The position numbers and the translations under genes were made by a program. A model generated the notes under the pieces. The model was given only the letters and a program-made list of their open reading frames with translations, ran no database searches and had not been told where the DNA came from. From JAWXBM01 sp037968555 (lineage in GTDB: Bacteria; Pseudomonadota; Gammaproteobacteria; Xanthomonadales; SZUA-36): 16,865 nt of DNA. Shown piece after piece: positions 7,427-14,091 of the stretch; position 1 is the first letter of the stretch, and each line of letters begins with the position of its first letter. The stretch covers positions 1-16,865 of the forward strand of contig JBBKVS010000006.1 of assembly GCA_037968555.1 (NCBI GenBank), in the 5' to 3' direction.

Positions 7427-7554
7427 TGGGTCAGAGAATAATTTTCAGGCTGAAACGACATATTCTGGCTTGATAAACAGGGGTCAGAGAACCATTTTTC
7501 GGTCTCAAAGCATGAACCCTGATTGAGTCCGATTGAAAATGGTTCTCTGACCCC
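7427..7554. repeat. REP/MITE-like repeat cluster with 19-bp perfect inverted repeat
   Basis: GGGGTCAGAGAACCATTTT (7480-7498) and its exact reverse complement (7536-7554) are separated by 37 bases; after a small bulge the stem can go on with TCGG/CCGA. A degenerate direct copy, TGGGTCAGAGAATAATTTTC, lies at 7427-7446. I recall GGGGTCAGAG...TTTTC-type palindromes as dispersed extragenic repeats, often tied to REP-associated tyrosine transposases, but no transposase is here. The perfect repeat starts five bases after the porin stop and so will also form the porin mRNA 3' hairpin. Confidence 0.75.
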
Positions 7555-7559
7555 AGCAG

Positions 7560-8798
7560 CTAGAAATCCGCTGTCAGCTGAAACCACAACTTGGTGGTGT
7601 CTGGATACGGTGATGCGTCCTTGCCATCGAAGAAAGCGGCCTTGAACAACAGCGTGTATTTTTCGGCAAACTTTCGACCAATGGAGGCATCGATTTCCGA
7701 GCCAAACGATTGACTGCCCGATTCAGCATCGAAATCGTGGTATAGCAGATCCCAATTCCAGCTTGCCAGTGGACCCTTGATGCCGACAAAAAGATCATTC
7801 AAACCCGCATCAGGCGTTGTCAGGAACATGTCAGCCCAGCCATTGAAGGCATGCAGGGTTGCCAATGGTGTACGGAATGAAGCGCCAGCACGGTTGTCAT
7901 CGCCCCCCAGCGATTCATAACCCGCATAAGGCGTGACCTTGCCTATCCCCAGGGAAGCATCAACACGATAGTAATTGGCACTGTAATCCACCGGGTTGTT
8001 ATGCCCATCGGTCTGGTGTGCGTACTCAGCGGCATAGCCAAAAGAGTTTTCACCAAAGGCATGCGAACCCCCCAGACGGGCACCGTAAGTGGATGAGGAA
8101 AAAGCAGCCAGGTCATCGTTGTCGATGTCATAGTAGTAGCCGGTCAGTTTTCCCACGCCTTCCCAGTTGTAGCCCAGATTGCCCAGCCAGGTCGAATTCT
8201 CGTTCTCACCTGCGGGTACGTCGTCACCAAAAATTCGATTAACCTGCCAGACATAGGCCAGTTGAAAATCCATCGCGGCGACTTTTTGCTGGAAATAGGC
8301 AGCATCGTAAGTCTGCTCGTTCTGGCGCCATCCCACGTTACCCACGAAGCGCGCAGTGTCATAAATGATTCTTTGCCGGCCAGCGCGCAGCAACGAACCT
8401 GCAGCACCGTTTTGCCACTGTAAAAACGCCTGGTTGAGGTTGGCGCCGGTAGGATCGGCCACAACGGGATACTGGGTTCTATTCGGTGTATTGCCACCCC
8501 CGGCGTTGTAGTCATCCCAGATCACATCGGCAACATAATTAAACTCGGCAAAAGCGCCAAAACCCTTCCAGTCATCGGTTTTGAAGTTCAACCGGCCGCG
8601 CAAGGTGGATGCCTCGGCATCCTCGGCAAAATTATCCTGGTCAACAGTTTCGAAACGATAGCGAAAACCGACAGCCGCTTTTCCCTGGGTAAACATTTCT
8701 GCAAACGACTCAGCAGCAAGAGCTGGGCCCGGTGTGGTGGCGAGCGCAGCCACAAGAACTGCTGCCGATGAGGCGAGCAGCTTCAGTTGGGTGTTCAT
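7560..8798 (-). CDS. Outer-membrane beta-barrel porin (alginate-export-like family)
   Basis: A 412-residue exported protein. It has a signal peptide (MNTQLKLL, a hydrophobic core, then PALA before AES), many alternating hydrophobic strands rich in Tyr, Trp and Gly, and a C-terminal phenylalanine (LTADF), the usual signal for outer-membrane assembly. The pattern VGFRYRFETVDQDNFAEDAEASTLRGRL, then GFGAFAEF and LRAGRQRIIYD, is typical of porin-like barrels related to alginate-export proteins in marine gammaproteobacteria. The solute is unknown. The ATG at 8798 is preceded by AGGAG at a good distance. It lies 85 bp downstream of nirS on the same strand with no evident promoter, so co-transcription with nirS is likely, passing through a strong hairpin. 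Confidence 0.8.
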   Translation of the reverse strand: MNTQLKLLASSAAVLVAALATTPGPALAAESFAEMFTQGKAAVGFRYRFETVDQDNFAEDAEASTLRGRLNFKTDDWKGFGAFAEFNYVADVIWDDYNAGGGNTPNRTQYPVVADPTGANLNQAFLQWQNGAAGSLLRAGRQRIIYDTARFVGNVGWRQNEQTYDAAYFQQKVAAMDFQLAYVWQVNRIFGDDVPAGENENSTWLGNLGYNWEGVGKLTGYYYDIDNDDLAAFSSSTYGARLGGSHAFGENSFGYAAEYAHQTDGHNNPVDYSANYYRVDASLGIGKVTPYAGYESLGGDDNRAGASFRTPLATLHAFNGWADMFLTTPDAGLNDLFVGIKGPLASWNWDLLYHDFDAESGSQSFGSEIDASIGRKFAEKYTLLFKAAFFDGKDASPYPDTTKLWFQLTADF

Positions 8799-8845
8799 GG
8801 TGGTTCTCCTTTTATCCTGCGAGCCAGGCGCTGCAGGACCGGGCT

Positions 8846-8873
8846 GATCACCCGGGGCTATCCCCGGGTGATC
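8846..8873 (-). promoter_or_regulatory. Strong 12-bp hairpin between nirS and the porin gene
   Basis: GATCACCCGGGG (8846-8857) pairs perfectly with CCCCGGGTGATC (8862-8873) around a four-base loop. It lies 10 bp after the nirS stop. In the nirS reading direction it is followed by AGCCCGG, not by T residues. It is therefore more likely a Rho-linked or partial terminator, or an mRNA 3'-end stabiliser, than a full intrinsic terminator. Confidence 0.7.
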
Positions 8874-8883
8874 TGGCTTTTAC

Positions 8884-11031
8884 TCAGTAAACGTCGTGGA
8901 TGGTGTTGTAGACGTTGAACTTGCCGGTAGGTGTAATAATTTCCGGGCCCTTTATCACCGCTTTGAGGGTGCGGGTTTTATCGTCTACCACTACGATGGC
9001 AGATTCCTGATCCTGGCCACTCCAGACCGAGAACCAGACTTCGTCACCGGCTTTGTTGTACTCAGGTTGAACCACACGCTTCGGCCCTTCACCCAGTTTT
9101 GCCCATTCGGCGATCGGCAACACCTTGAATCCGGCATCCAGATTGTTGATGTCATACACGGCCACACTCTGTGAAATTCCGGGATCCGGGTTTAGGGTGG
9201 TATCCACCCACAGGTTGCTGGAGTTGGGATGGGACTTCACAAACAGTGATCCTCCGCCCTGGCCTTCCATCGTGCGCACCACTCTCCAAGCGTGCCCGGC
9301 ATGCTCCTCTGGGTCTGTACCGATGAATGTGATGTTATGATTGCCCAAAGCACTGGTAACCCAAACCGGTCCAAATTGTGGATCCACAATATTTGCGCCG
9401 CGCCCAGGATGTGGGATCTTGGTGACTTCAATCAGACCAGCCAGCTTGCGCTCTTTCGAGTCAACCACCGCAATCCGGTCCGACTGATTGGCAGCCGTGA
9501 GGAAGTAGCGCTTGGTCGAATCCCAGCCACCGTCATGCAGGAATCTGGCTGCCCCAATCTCGGTTATAGCCAGGTTATCGATGTCTTCGTAATTGACCAG
9601 CAGGATCTTGCCGGTTTCCTTGACGTTGACGATGAACTCAGGATGCTCATGCGATGCCACGATGGCAGCCACACGGGGTTCCGGGTGGTACTCCTGGGTA
9701 TCCACCGTCATTCCGCGGGTTGAAACAATTTTCAGCGGCTTCAATGTATCGCCGTCCATGATGGTGAACTGCGGCGGCCAGTAAGCACCAGCAATTGCAT
9801 AGCGGTCTTCATAGCCATGATACTTCGAGGATTCAACCGAACGGGCTTCCAGGCCCACCTTGATTTCAGCCACGCGATCCGGTGGGTTCATCCACAGGTC
9901 GATCATGTCAATCCTGGCGTCACGACCAATGGTGAACATATAGCGCCCCGAAGCTGACGGTCGGGAAATATGCACCGCATAACCGGTCTTGACGATATTG
10001 ACCACTTCCTTGGTATCACCATCGATGATGGCGACCTGGCCGGAATCACGCAGGGTTACCGCAAAGAAATTATCGATGTTGCGGTTATGCTGTGGCTTAC
10101 CAGGTCGATCTTCCGGGGCTACCAGTACTTTCCAGCTGGCCATCGTTTCTGCCATGCCCCACTCCGGAGGTGCCGGTGGTTCATGCTGCAGGAAGCGGGC
10201 CATGATATCGACCTGCTCATCGGTCAGGTCACCGGATGTACCCCAGTTAGGCATGCCTGCTGGCGATCCGTAGGTAATCAGTGCCTTCAGGTAATCTGCA
10301 CCCTTTTCACGAGTGATATCGGTGGTCAGGGGTTTGCCCGTAGCGCCTTTACGCAACACGCCGTGACAGCCGGCACAACGCTGGAAATAAACTTCCGTGG
10401 CAACATCAAACTCGGCCTGTGTCATCTGCGGGCCTTCAGAGTCGATAAAGCGCTTGGTGTCTTCACCTGAAATGGCGCTGGGCGCACCTCTGTAAGCCAA
10501 CTCACCCGCATCCGCGACGGGGTGGTCGGATGGGGCGGTAACCGCTACACCGCCGCGGGCTGCAGCCACTTCTGCTGAATTGACTTCACCACCGGGGTTG
10601 CCCCAGGAATTCATGACAAAGGTCACGACATCAGCCACATCGCTGTCGCTGAGGTAAGCAAGTGCCGGCATGACGGAGTTGTAATCCACACCGTTAACAG
10701 TAACCGGACCAGACAGGCCGTTAATCACAGCACTCACAGCAGCCGCAGAACCCTGGGCCAGGTAATCCGATTCAGCCAAGGGAGGAAACGCACCCTTGAG
10801 CCCCTGTCCCTCTGCCTGGTGGCAGGCGGAACAATTCGTGGAATACAGTTTCGCCCCGTTGGCAATGCGGTCTTCCAGCGAAACAGTGGCCGCTTCGGCT
10901 GCGTGCACAGCAAGCGCGGGATCGACTTTGTTGACGGGTTTCTGGCTAACAGCCTGATCGGTATTCTGCCCGCAGGCAGACACCGAAATCATCATGGCTG
11001 TCGCCAGAAGAATGGGATTGCGGATTTTCAT
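8884..11031 (-). CDS. nirS: Cytochrome cd1 nitrite reductase with an extra N-terminal cytochrome c domain
   Basis: Periplasmic reduction of nitrite to NO. At 715 residues it is well over the roughly 570 of P. aeruginosa NirS. Order: signal peptide with probable lipobox VSAC (Cys20); a first cytochrome c domain (about 50-145) with C67-C70-H71 and likely axial M121 (NSVMPAL); a linker; the usual NirS cytochrome c domain with C219-C222-H223 (FQRCAGCHGVLRKGATG) and M260; then the eight-bladed heme d1 propeller (about 300-715), ending KFNVYNTIHDVY. By alignment to P. aeruginosa from memory, H354 (YAVHISR) is the d1 iron ligand, and H499 (FLHDGG) and H541 (PHPGRG) are the catalytic pair. Both are present, so this is NirS and not NirN or NirF. 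GGAG lies six bases before the ATG. The porin gene is downstream. No d1 biosynthesis gene is in the window. Confidence 0.96.
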   Translation of the reverse strand: MKIRNPILLATAMMISVSACGQNTDQAVSQKPVNKVDPALAVHAAEAATVSLEDRIANGAKLYSTNCSACHQAEGQGLKGAFPPLAESDYLAQGSAAAVSAVINGLSGPVTVNGVDYNSVMPALAYLSDSDVADVVTFVMNSWGNPGGEVNSAEVAAARGGVAVTAPSDHPVADAGELAYRGAPSAISGEDTKRFIDSEGPQMTQAEFDVATEVYFQRCAGCHGVLRKGATGKPLTTDITREKGADYLKALITYGSPAGMPNWGTSGDLTDEQVDIMARFLQHEPPAPPEWGMAETMASWKVLVAPEDRPGKPQHNRNIDNFFAVTLRDSGQVAIIDGDTKEVVNIVKTGYAVHISRPSASGRYMFTIGRDARIDMIDLWMNPPDRVAEIKVGLEARSVESSKYHGYEDRYAIAGAYWPPQFTIMDGDTLKPLKIVSTRGMTVDTQEYHPEPRVAAIVASHEHPEFIVNVKETGKILLVNYEDIDNLAITEIGAARFLHDGGWDSTKRYFLTAANQSDRIAVVDSKERKLAGLIEVTKIPHPGRGANIVDPQFGPVWVTSALGNHNITFIGTDPEEHAGHAWRVVRTMEGQGGGSLFVKSHPNSSNLWVDTTLNPDPGISQSVAVYDINNLDAGFKVLPIAEWAKLGEGPKRVVQPEYNKAGDEVWFSVWSGQDQESAIVVVDDKTRTLKAVIKGPEIITPTGKFNVYNTIHDVY

Positions 11032-11060
11032 TGTTCGCTCCGTAAGATTGAATACCTGAA

Positions 11061-11075
11061 ATAGATTCTTTCTAT
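11061..11075. promoter_or_regulatory. ATAGA-N5-TCTAT dyad in the nirS leader
   Basis: A perfect 5-bp inverted repeat just downstream of the predicted nirS transcription start (about 11077). The position would suit a repressor or a leader hairpin. It does not match the NsrR consensus as I know it, and a 5-bp dyad can arise by chance. Confidence 0.3.
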
Positions 11076-11083
11076 CTACCTCA

Positions 11084-11125
11084 ATTCTAGTTTTTAACCT
11101 GAGTATTGCGCTTGACGCATGTCAA
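11084..11125 (-). promoter_or_regulatory. nirS promoter with FNR/DNR-type activator site
   Basis: TTGAC-GCAT-GTCAA (11112-11125) is a perfect dyad of the FNR/DNR/NNR type (consensus TTGAT-N4-ATCAA, with TTGAC and GTCAA half-sites common). On the minus strand TAGAAT (11089 down to 11084) sits exactly where the -10 should be if the dyad is centred at -41.5 (predicted start about 11077, leader about 46 nt). This is the class II activated layout known for anaerobic and NO-responsive nir promoters. Confidence 0.8.
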
Positions 11126-11157
11126 CCAAGTACAGAATTGCTATAACAAGATCCTGT

Positions 11158-13386
11158 CTAGAAGCTGATACTGAAGCTCGCGGAATAGCTCCTCCCGGGC
11201 TGGGACAAAACCGGAATCATGGGATCACTGGCTTCCAGCTTGGCCACATCCAGCCAGCGCCAATAGCTTTCATCACTCAGGTTGAATACACCAACGCGCA
11301 ATTGCAGCCAATCCACCGGGCTCCAGCCAGCCGTGAGGTCCAGGCTGGTCCAGCGATCGGTGGCAAATCGCGGGCCCGTGGTTTGATCAATGTCACGGTC
11401 CTTTTTGGCCGCCGTGAAGGTGCCGATTAGCTCCAGGTTCCAGCGGTCATCGGCAGAATGCCAGGCAGCGCCAATTACCGCCTGTGGTGGTGCAATGGAA
11501 TTCAAGGGCTGGTCGGTGTCGCGGTTATCGCCTTCAGACCAGTATGCGGCGGCCTGCAGTATCCAACCCTGTAATCCCTCATGCCATGCTGCAAGGTCCT
11601 GGTCATAGCGTACATCCACACCATAAATACGCGCCTGGCCGATGTTACGGGATTGGAATATCAGTTCACCCGTAGATTCATCCAAACCAATCAAGGCGCG
11701 TGAATCGATGAAATCATCGTAGTCCGTATGGAACAACGCCATGCTGAGCCGGGAATGGGAGCTGATCCAGCGGTGGCCAAGTTCGAAACCGTTGGAGGTT
11801 TCTGATTTCAGGTCCGGATTGGGAATGGCACGGTAGCCAAACAAGGGTATGAACAAGCCAATATTGACATCTTCAAAAGGTGGCGCGCGGAAGCCTGCTG
11901 AGTATTGCCCATACATGCTCCATTCTTCATTGAAGCGATACAAAGCGGCCAGTCTGGGGGTGAACTGGCTGTCGGTGATGTCCACGACTTCCACGTCCGG
12001 GTAATCTTCCAACCAAAGCCCATCCACTTTTGGCTCCAGTTCGTAGTGGTCCCAGCGCAGCGCCGGAACCAGGTCCCAGCGACTGCCGGCAAAGCTGATC
12101 TCATCCTGGATGTACAAGCCCAGTTCGCGACTGCGGGAATTGGGAAAATCACGCACCGGCATTTCTTCGCCGAGTATGGATGTACTGCTTTGGCTTGTCA
12201 GCAGGTTGGTTTGCAGGCCGTCACGAAATTCTTTGCTGGTAGTTTGCAACCATTCAAGGCCCAAGCCCAGATGATGTGTCGCCTGACCAGCCGCAATGGT
12301 GCGAAACAGGTTTACATCCAGACCGTCGTGCTGCTGCTCATAATAGAAACGCCGCTGGATTTCGACCGGGGGGTTGGCTTTGCCGCGTGTTTCACGGGTG
12401 AATTGGTCGGTTTTAAAATCGGTGTGATAAGCCCTCAGTACGCCTTGCTCCCAATTACCCCAGGAAAACTCATAATCGGCAGAGAGTCGTTGGCTTTCAT
12501 CATGATCGGAGCCCAGTAATTCCGTGGTGGTGCGAAAACGCCGGCCGTATCCAAGCTGGGAGCGCATCTCCGTGTTCACGTCGCGCTGATCGGACTGGGC
12601 AGTCAGCCGTAATCGGTTTCCTGTAGTGGTATCGAAGGTGTAGCGCAACATGAAGTCCTGGCTGTCCCAGGACTGCGGGTCGTTTGGCACTGCAGCTGGC
12701 GCCGTATTATCCCGCTCATGTCCATCCCGCCATGTGCCAGCGACCAACAAGGCATGGCTGCCTTCTCCCCAGGCCGCAATACCCGATCCCACCCAGCTGT
12801 CGTTCATGCCCCGGTAACCTGAGCGCAAGCGGCCAGTTACACTGCCATCTGTTGTGGCCAGCAAGTCATCCGGATCCCAACTGGTAACGCTGATGATGCC
12901 ACCCAGGGCATTGGAACCGTACATGACTGAAGCCGGCCCGTGCAGCACCTCTACCCGTTTGATCCGGTCAGACTCCAGCAAGGCACGGCCTGCATCGGAG
13001 AATGCACCAACCGCCACGCGGTCACGTACCGGTATTCCGTCCTGTTCTATGGCAACACGATTTCCACCGATACCGCGAATATTGATCGCAGTGGCGCCAA
13101 AGCGGGTGCCAGCAGTTTCTACGTCCAAACCCGGCTCGTAACGCAGCAAGCCATCGATGTCTTCAACCAGGGCTTCGCTGATTTGCAGCGCGTCGATAAC
13201 CGTTACCTGGGCCGCAACCTGGGAAAGGAGTTGCTGACGTTTGCTGGCCACAACAACTATCGGATCCAACTCAATAGCATAGTCTTCGTTGCTCTCCTGC
13301 TGAGCCGCCATGGCTGGAACCGCAGACGCCAACAGGGCGCTTACAAAGAAACAAAGTGAGCTGCAAGGTTCGTATTTGAAGGTCAT
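11158..13386 (-). CDS. TonB-dependent outer-membrane receptor (heme-receptor-like)
   Basis: A 742-residue gated receptor for active uptake across the outer membrane. Signal peptide to about A28; TonB box DPIVVVAS (41-48); plug domain (about 50-170) with NIRGIGGNRVAIEQDGIPV and VEVLHGPASVMYGSNALGG; then a long beta barrel ending in Phe. The pattern GNRV...DGIPVRDR with FRAP (499-502) and NPDL (523-526) resembles heme/hemoglobin receptors, but the histidine those receptors usually carry between FRAP and NPNL is absent here. The ligand is therefore open: heme, another metal complex such as copper, or something else. The ribosome site is poor; the predicted start point at 13420 gives a 34-nt leader. 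It ends 127 bp before the nirS start, with the nirS promoter in the gap, and shares a regulatory pattern with nirS. Confidence 0.92.
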   Translation of the reverse strand: MTFKYEPCSSLCFFVSALLASAVPAMAAQQESNEDYAIELDPIVVVASKRQQLLSQVAAQVTVIDALQISEALVEDIDGLLRYEPGLDVETAGTRFGATAINIRGIGGNRVAIEQDGIPVRDRVAVGAFSDAGRALLESDRIKRVEVLHGPASVMYGSNALGGIISVTSWDPDDLLATTDGSVTGRLRSGYRGMNDSWVGSGIAAWGEGSHALLVAGTWRDGHERDNTAPAAVPNDPQSWDSQDFMLRYTFDTTTGNRLRLTAQSDQRDVNTEMRSQLGYGRRFRTTTELLGSDHDESQRLSADYEFSWGNWEQGVLRAYHTDFKTDQFTRETRGKANPPVEIQRRFYYEQQHDGLDVNLFRTIAAGQATHHLGLGLEWLQTTSKEFRDGLQTNLLTSQSSTSILGEEMPVRDFPNSRSRELGLYIQDEISFAGSRWDLVPALRWDHYELEPKVDGLWLEDYPDVEVVDITDSQFTPRLAALYRFNEEWSMYGQYSAGFRAPPFEDVNIGLFIPLFGYRAIPNPDLKSETSNGFELGHRWISSHSRLSMALFHTDYDDFIDSRALIGLDESTGELIFQSRNIGQARIYGVDVRYDQDLAAWHEGLQGWILQAAAYWSEGDNRDTDQPLNSIAPPQAVIGAAWHSADDRWNLELIGTFTAAKKDRDIDQTTGPRFATDRWTSLDLTAGWSPVDWLQLRVGVFNLSDESYWRWLDVAKLEASDPMIPVLSQPGRSYSASFSISF

Positions 13387-13426
13387 TGAGTTGTGGTCTT
13401 TCGCGGTTGTTCACGAGTGCAGGTAC

Positions 13427-13468
13427 AGAATAGATGCATTTAATTGCATCATTTATGACATGGATCAA
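13427..13468 (-). promoter_or_regulatory. TonB receptor promoter with FNR/DNR-type site
   Basis: ATGAC-ATGG-ATCAA (13455-13468) matches the FNR/DNR dyad at nine of ten half-site positions if TTGAC is allowed. It is centred 41.5 bp upstream of a predicted start at 13420, and TATTCT (13432 down to 13427) falls at the -10 position. This is the same geometry as at nirS. Confidence 0.65.
13433..13450. promoter_or_regulatory. NsrR-like operator (GATGCA-N6-TGCATC)
   Basis: GATGCATTTAATTGCATC is an 18-bp near-perfect palindrome: six-base arms, and an inner TTAA that is also symmetric. The NsrR consensus in gammaproteobacteria is about GATGCATTT-N-AAATGCATC; here the spacing is one base shorter. It covers about -13 to -30 of the TonB receptor promoter, between the -10 and the FNR-type box, a position suited to repression. 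The nsrR gene itself starts 165 bp away. Confidence 0.65.
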
Positions 13469-13528
13469 GCAGTGTTTCGAACATCAATGTGAATCCAGTT
13501 TGCCATCATGACCCCAGCGCTCACTTTG

Positions 13529-13570
13529 TTGATCTGGATCACCTGACTCAGGGTGTTAAATGGTTAGTTT
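13529..13570 (+). promoter_or_regulatory. Possible nsrR promoter with FNR-type site
   Basis: TTGAT-CTGG-ATCAC (13529-13542) matches the FNR consensus at nine of ten half-site bases. With its centre at -41.5 the start would be A13577, and TAGTTT (13565-13570) sits at the -10 place, though it is a weak -10 (three of six). The dyad could also serve a different start. Confidence 0.55.
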
Positions 13571-13614
13571 TGTTGCATTGATTGGCGGTGATTTTTGAAT
13601 GGTCCGAGATTTTT

Positions 13615-14058
13615 ATGAAGCTGACACGATTTACCGACTACTCACTGCGGGTTCTGATCTATCTCGGCATGCAGGGCGATGAGCGGGTTACCATTCGCGA
13701 AATTTCTCAAGCCTATGATGTTTCACGCAACCACCTGATGAAAGTAGTCAGTAATTTAGCGCGCAAAGGTTATGTTGAAACGCGACGCGGGCCCGGCGGG
13801 GGCCTCGCCCTGGCCCGCCCCGCTAACCAGATCAACCTGGCTGACGTGGTCAGCGACATGGAAGAAGACCTGGGTCTGGTCGAATGCTTCTGCCCCACCA
13901 ACAAATGCGTCATGACACCGGTTTGCAACTTGCGATCCGTGCTGCAACAGGCGCTGCAAGCCTACATCAAGTGCCTGCGGCGTCACACACTGGAGGATTT
14001 GCTGCAGCCGGCTCCAGAGCTCGAAGATATACTGGGTATCAAGCATAAAATCGCCTGA
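13615..14058 (+). CDS. nsrR: Rrf2-family NO-sensing repressor NsrR
   Basis: Iron-sulfur transcription factor that loses DNA binding when its cluster reacts with NO. The 147-residue form begins MKLTRFTDYSLRVLIYL as in E. coli NsrR (MQLTSFTDYGLRALIY). It then has the winged helix with recognition segment YDVSRNHLMKVVSNLARKGYV (34-54), the wing RRGPGGGLALARPA, and the cysteine cluster C91, C93, C98 and C104 (VECFCPTNKCVMTPVC). Three of these are expected cluster ligands, and D8 may be the fourth. The ATG at 13615 was chosen over an upstream TTG at 13582 because it matches the family start. Divergent from the TonB receptor and followed directly by the SirB-like gene. Among Rrf2 proteins (IscR, RsrR, NsrR), the N-terminus and the company of nirS favour NsrR. 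Confidence 0.92.
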   Translation: MKLTRFTDYSLRVLIYLGMQGDERVTIREISQAYDVSRNHLMKVVSNLARKGYVETRRGPGGGLALARPANQINLADVVSDMEEDLGLVECFCPTNKCVMTPVCNLRSVLQQALQAYIKCLRRHTLEDLLQPAPELEDILGIKHKIA

Positions 14059-14091
14059 TGCTTTACCCCGGTATCTGAACTGGAGAATATC

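Noticed and set aside
7369..7587. 72-codon minus-strand open frame across the repeat cluster
   Set aside because: It runs through the inverted repeat and the porin end, and has no protein-like features.
9292..9723. Plus-strand open frame of 143 codons opposite nirS
   Set aside because: It lies inside the highly conserved d1 domain of nirS on the other strand; composition is that of a shadow frame.
8884..11031. Possibility that the cd1 gene is NirN or NirF instead of NirS
   Set aside because: The cytochrome c domain, both catalytic histidines (H499 and H541) and near-continuous similarity to P. aeruginosa NirS are present.
11905..12519. Plus-strand open frame of 204 codons opposite the TonB receptor
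   Set aside because: Antisense shadow of a clear TonB-dependent receptor; no family resemblance and no promoter or ribosome site seen.
13481..13490. ACATCAATGT dyad between the TonB receptor and nsrR
   Set aside because: Only four-base arms, no match to a known operator and no good position relative to the predicted promoters.
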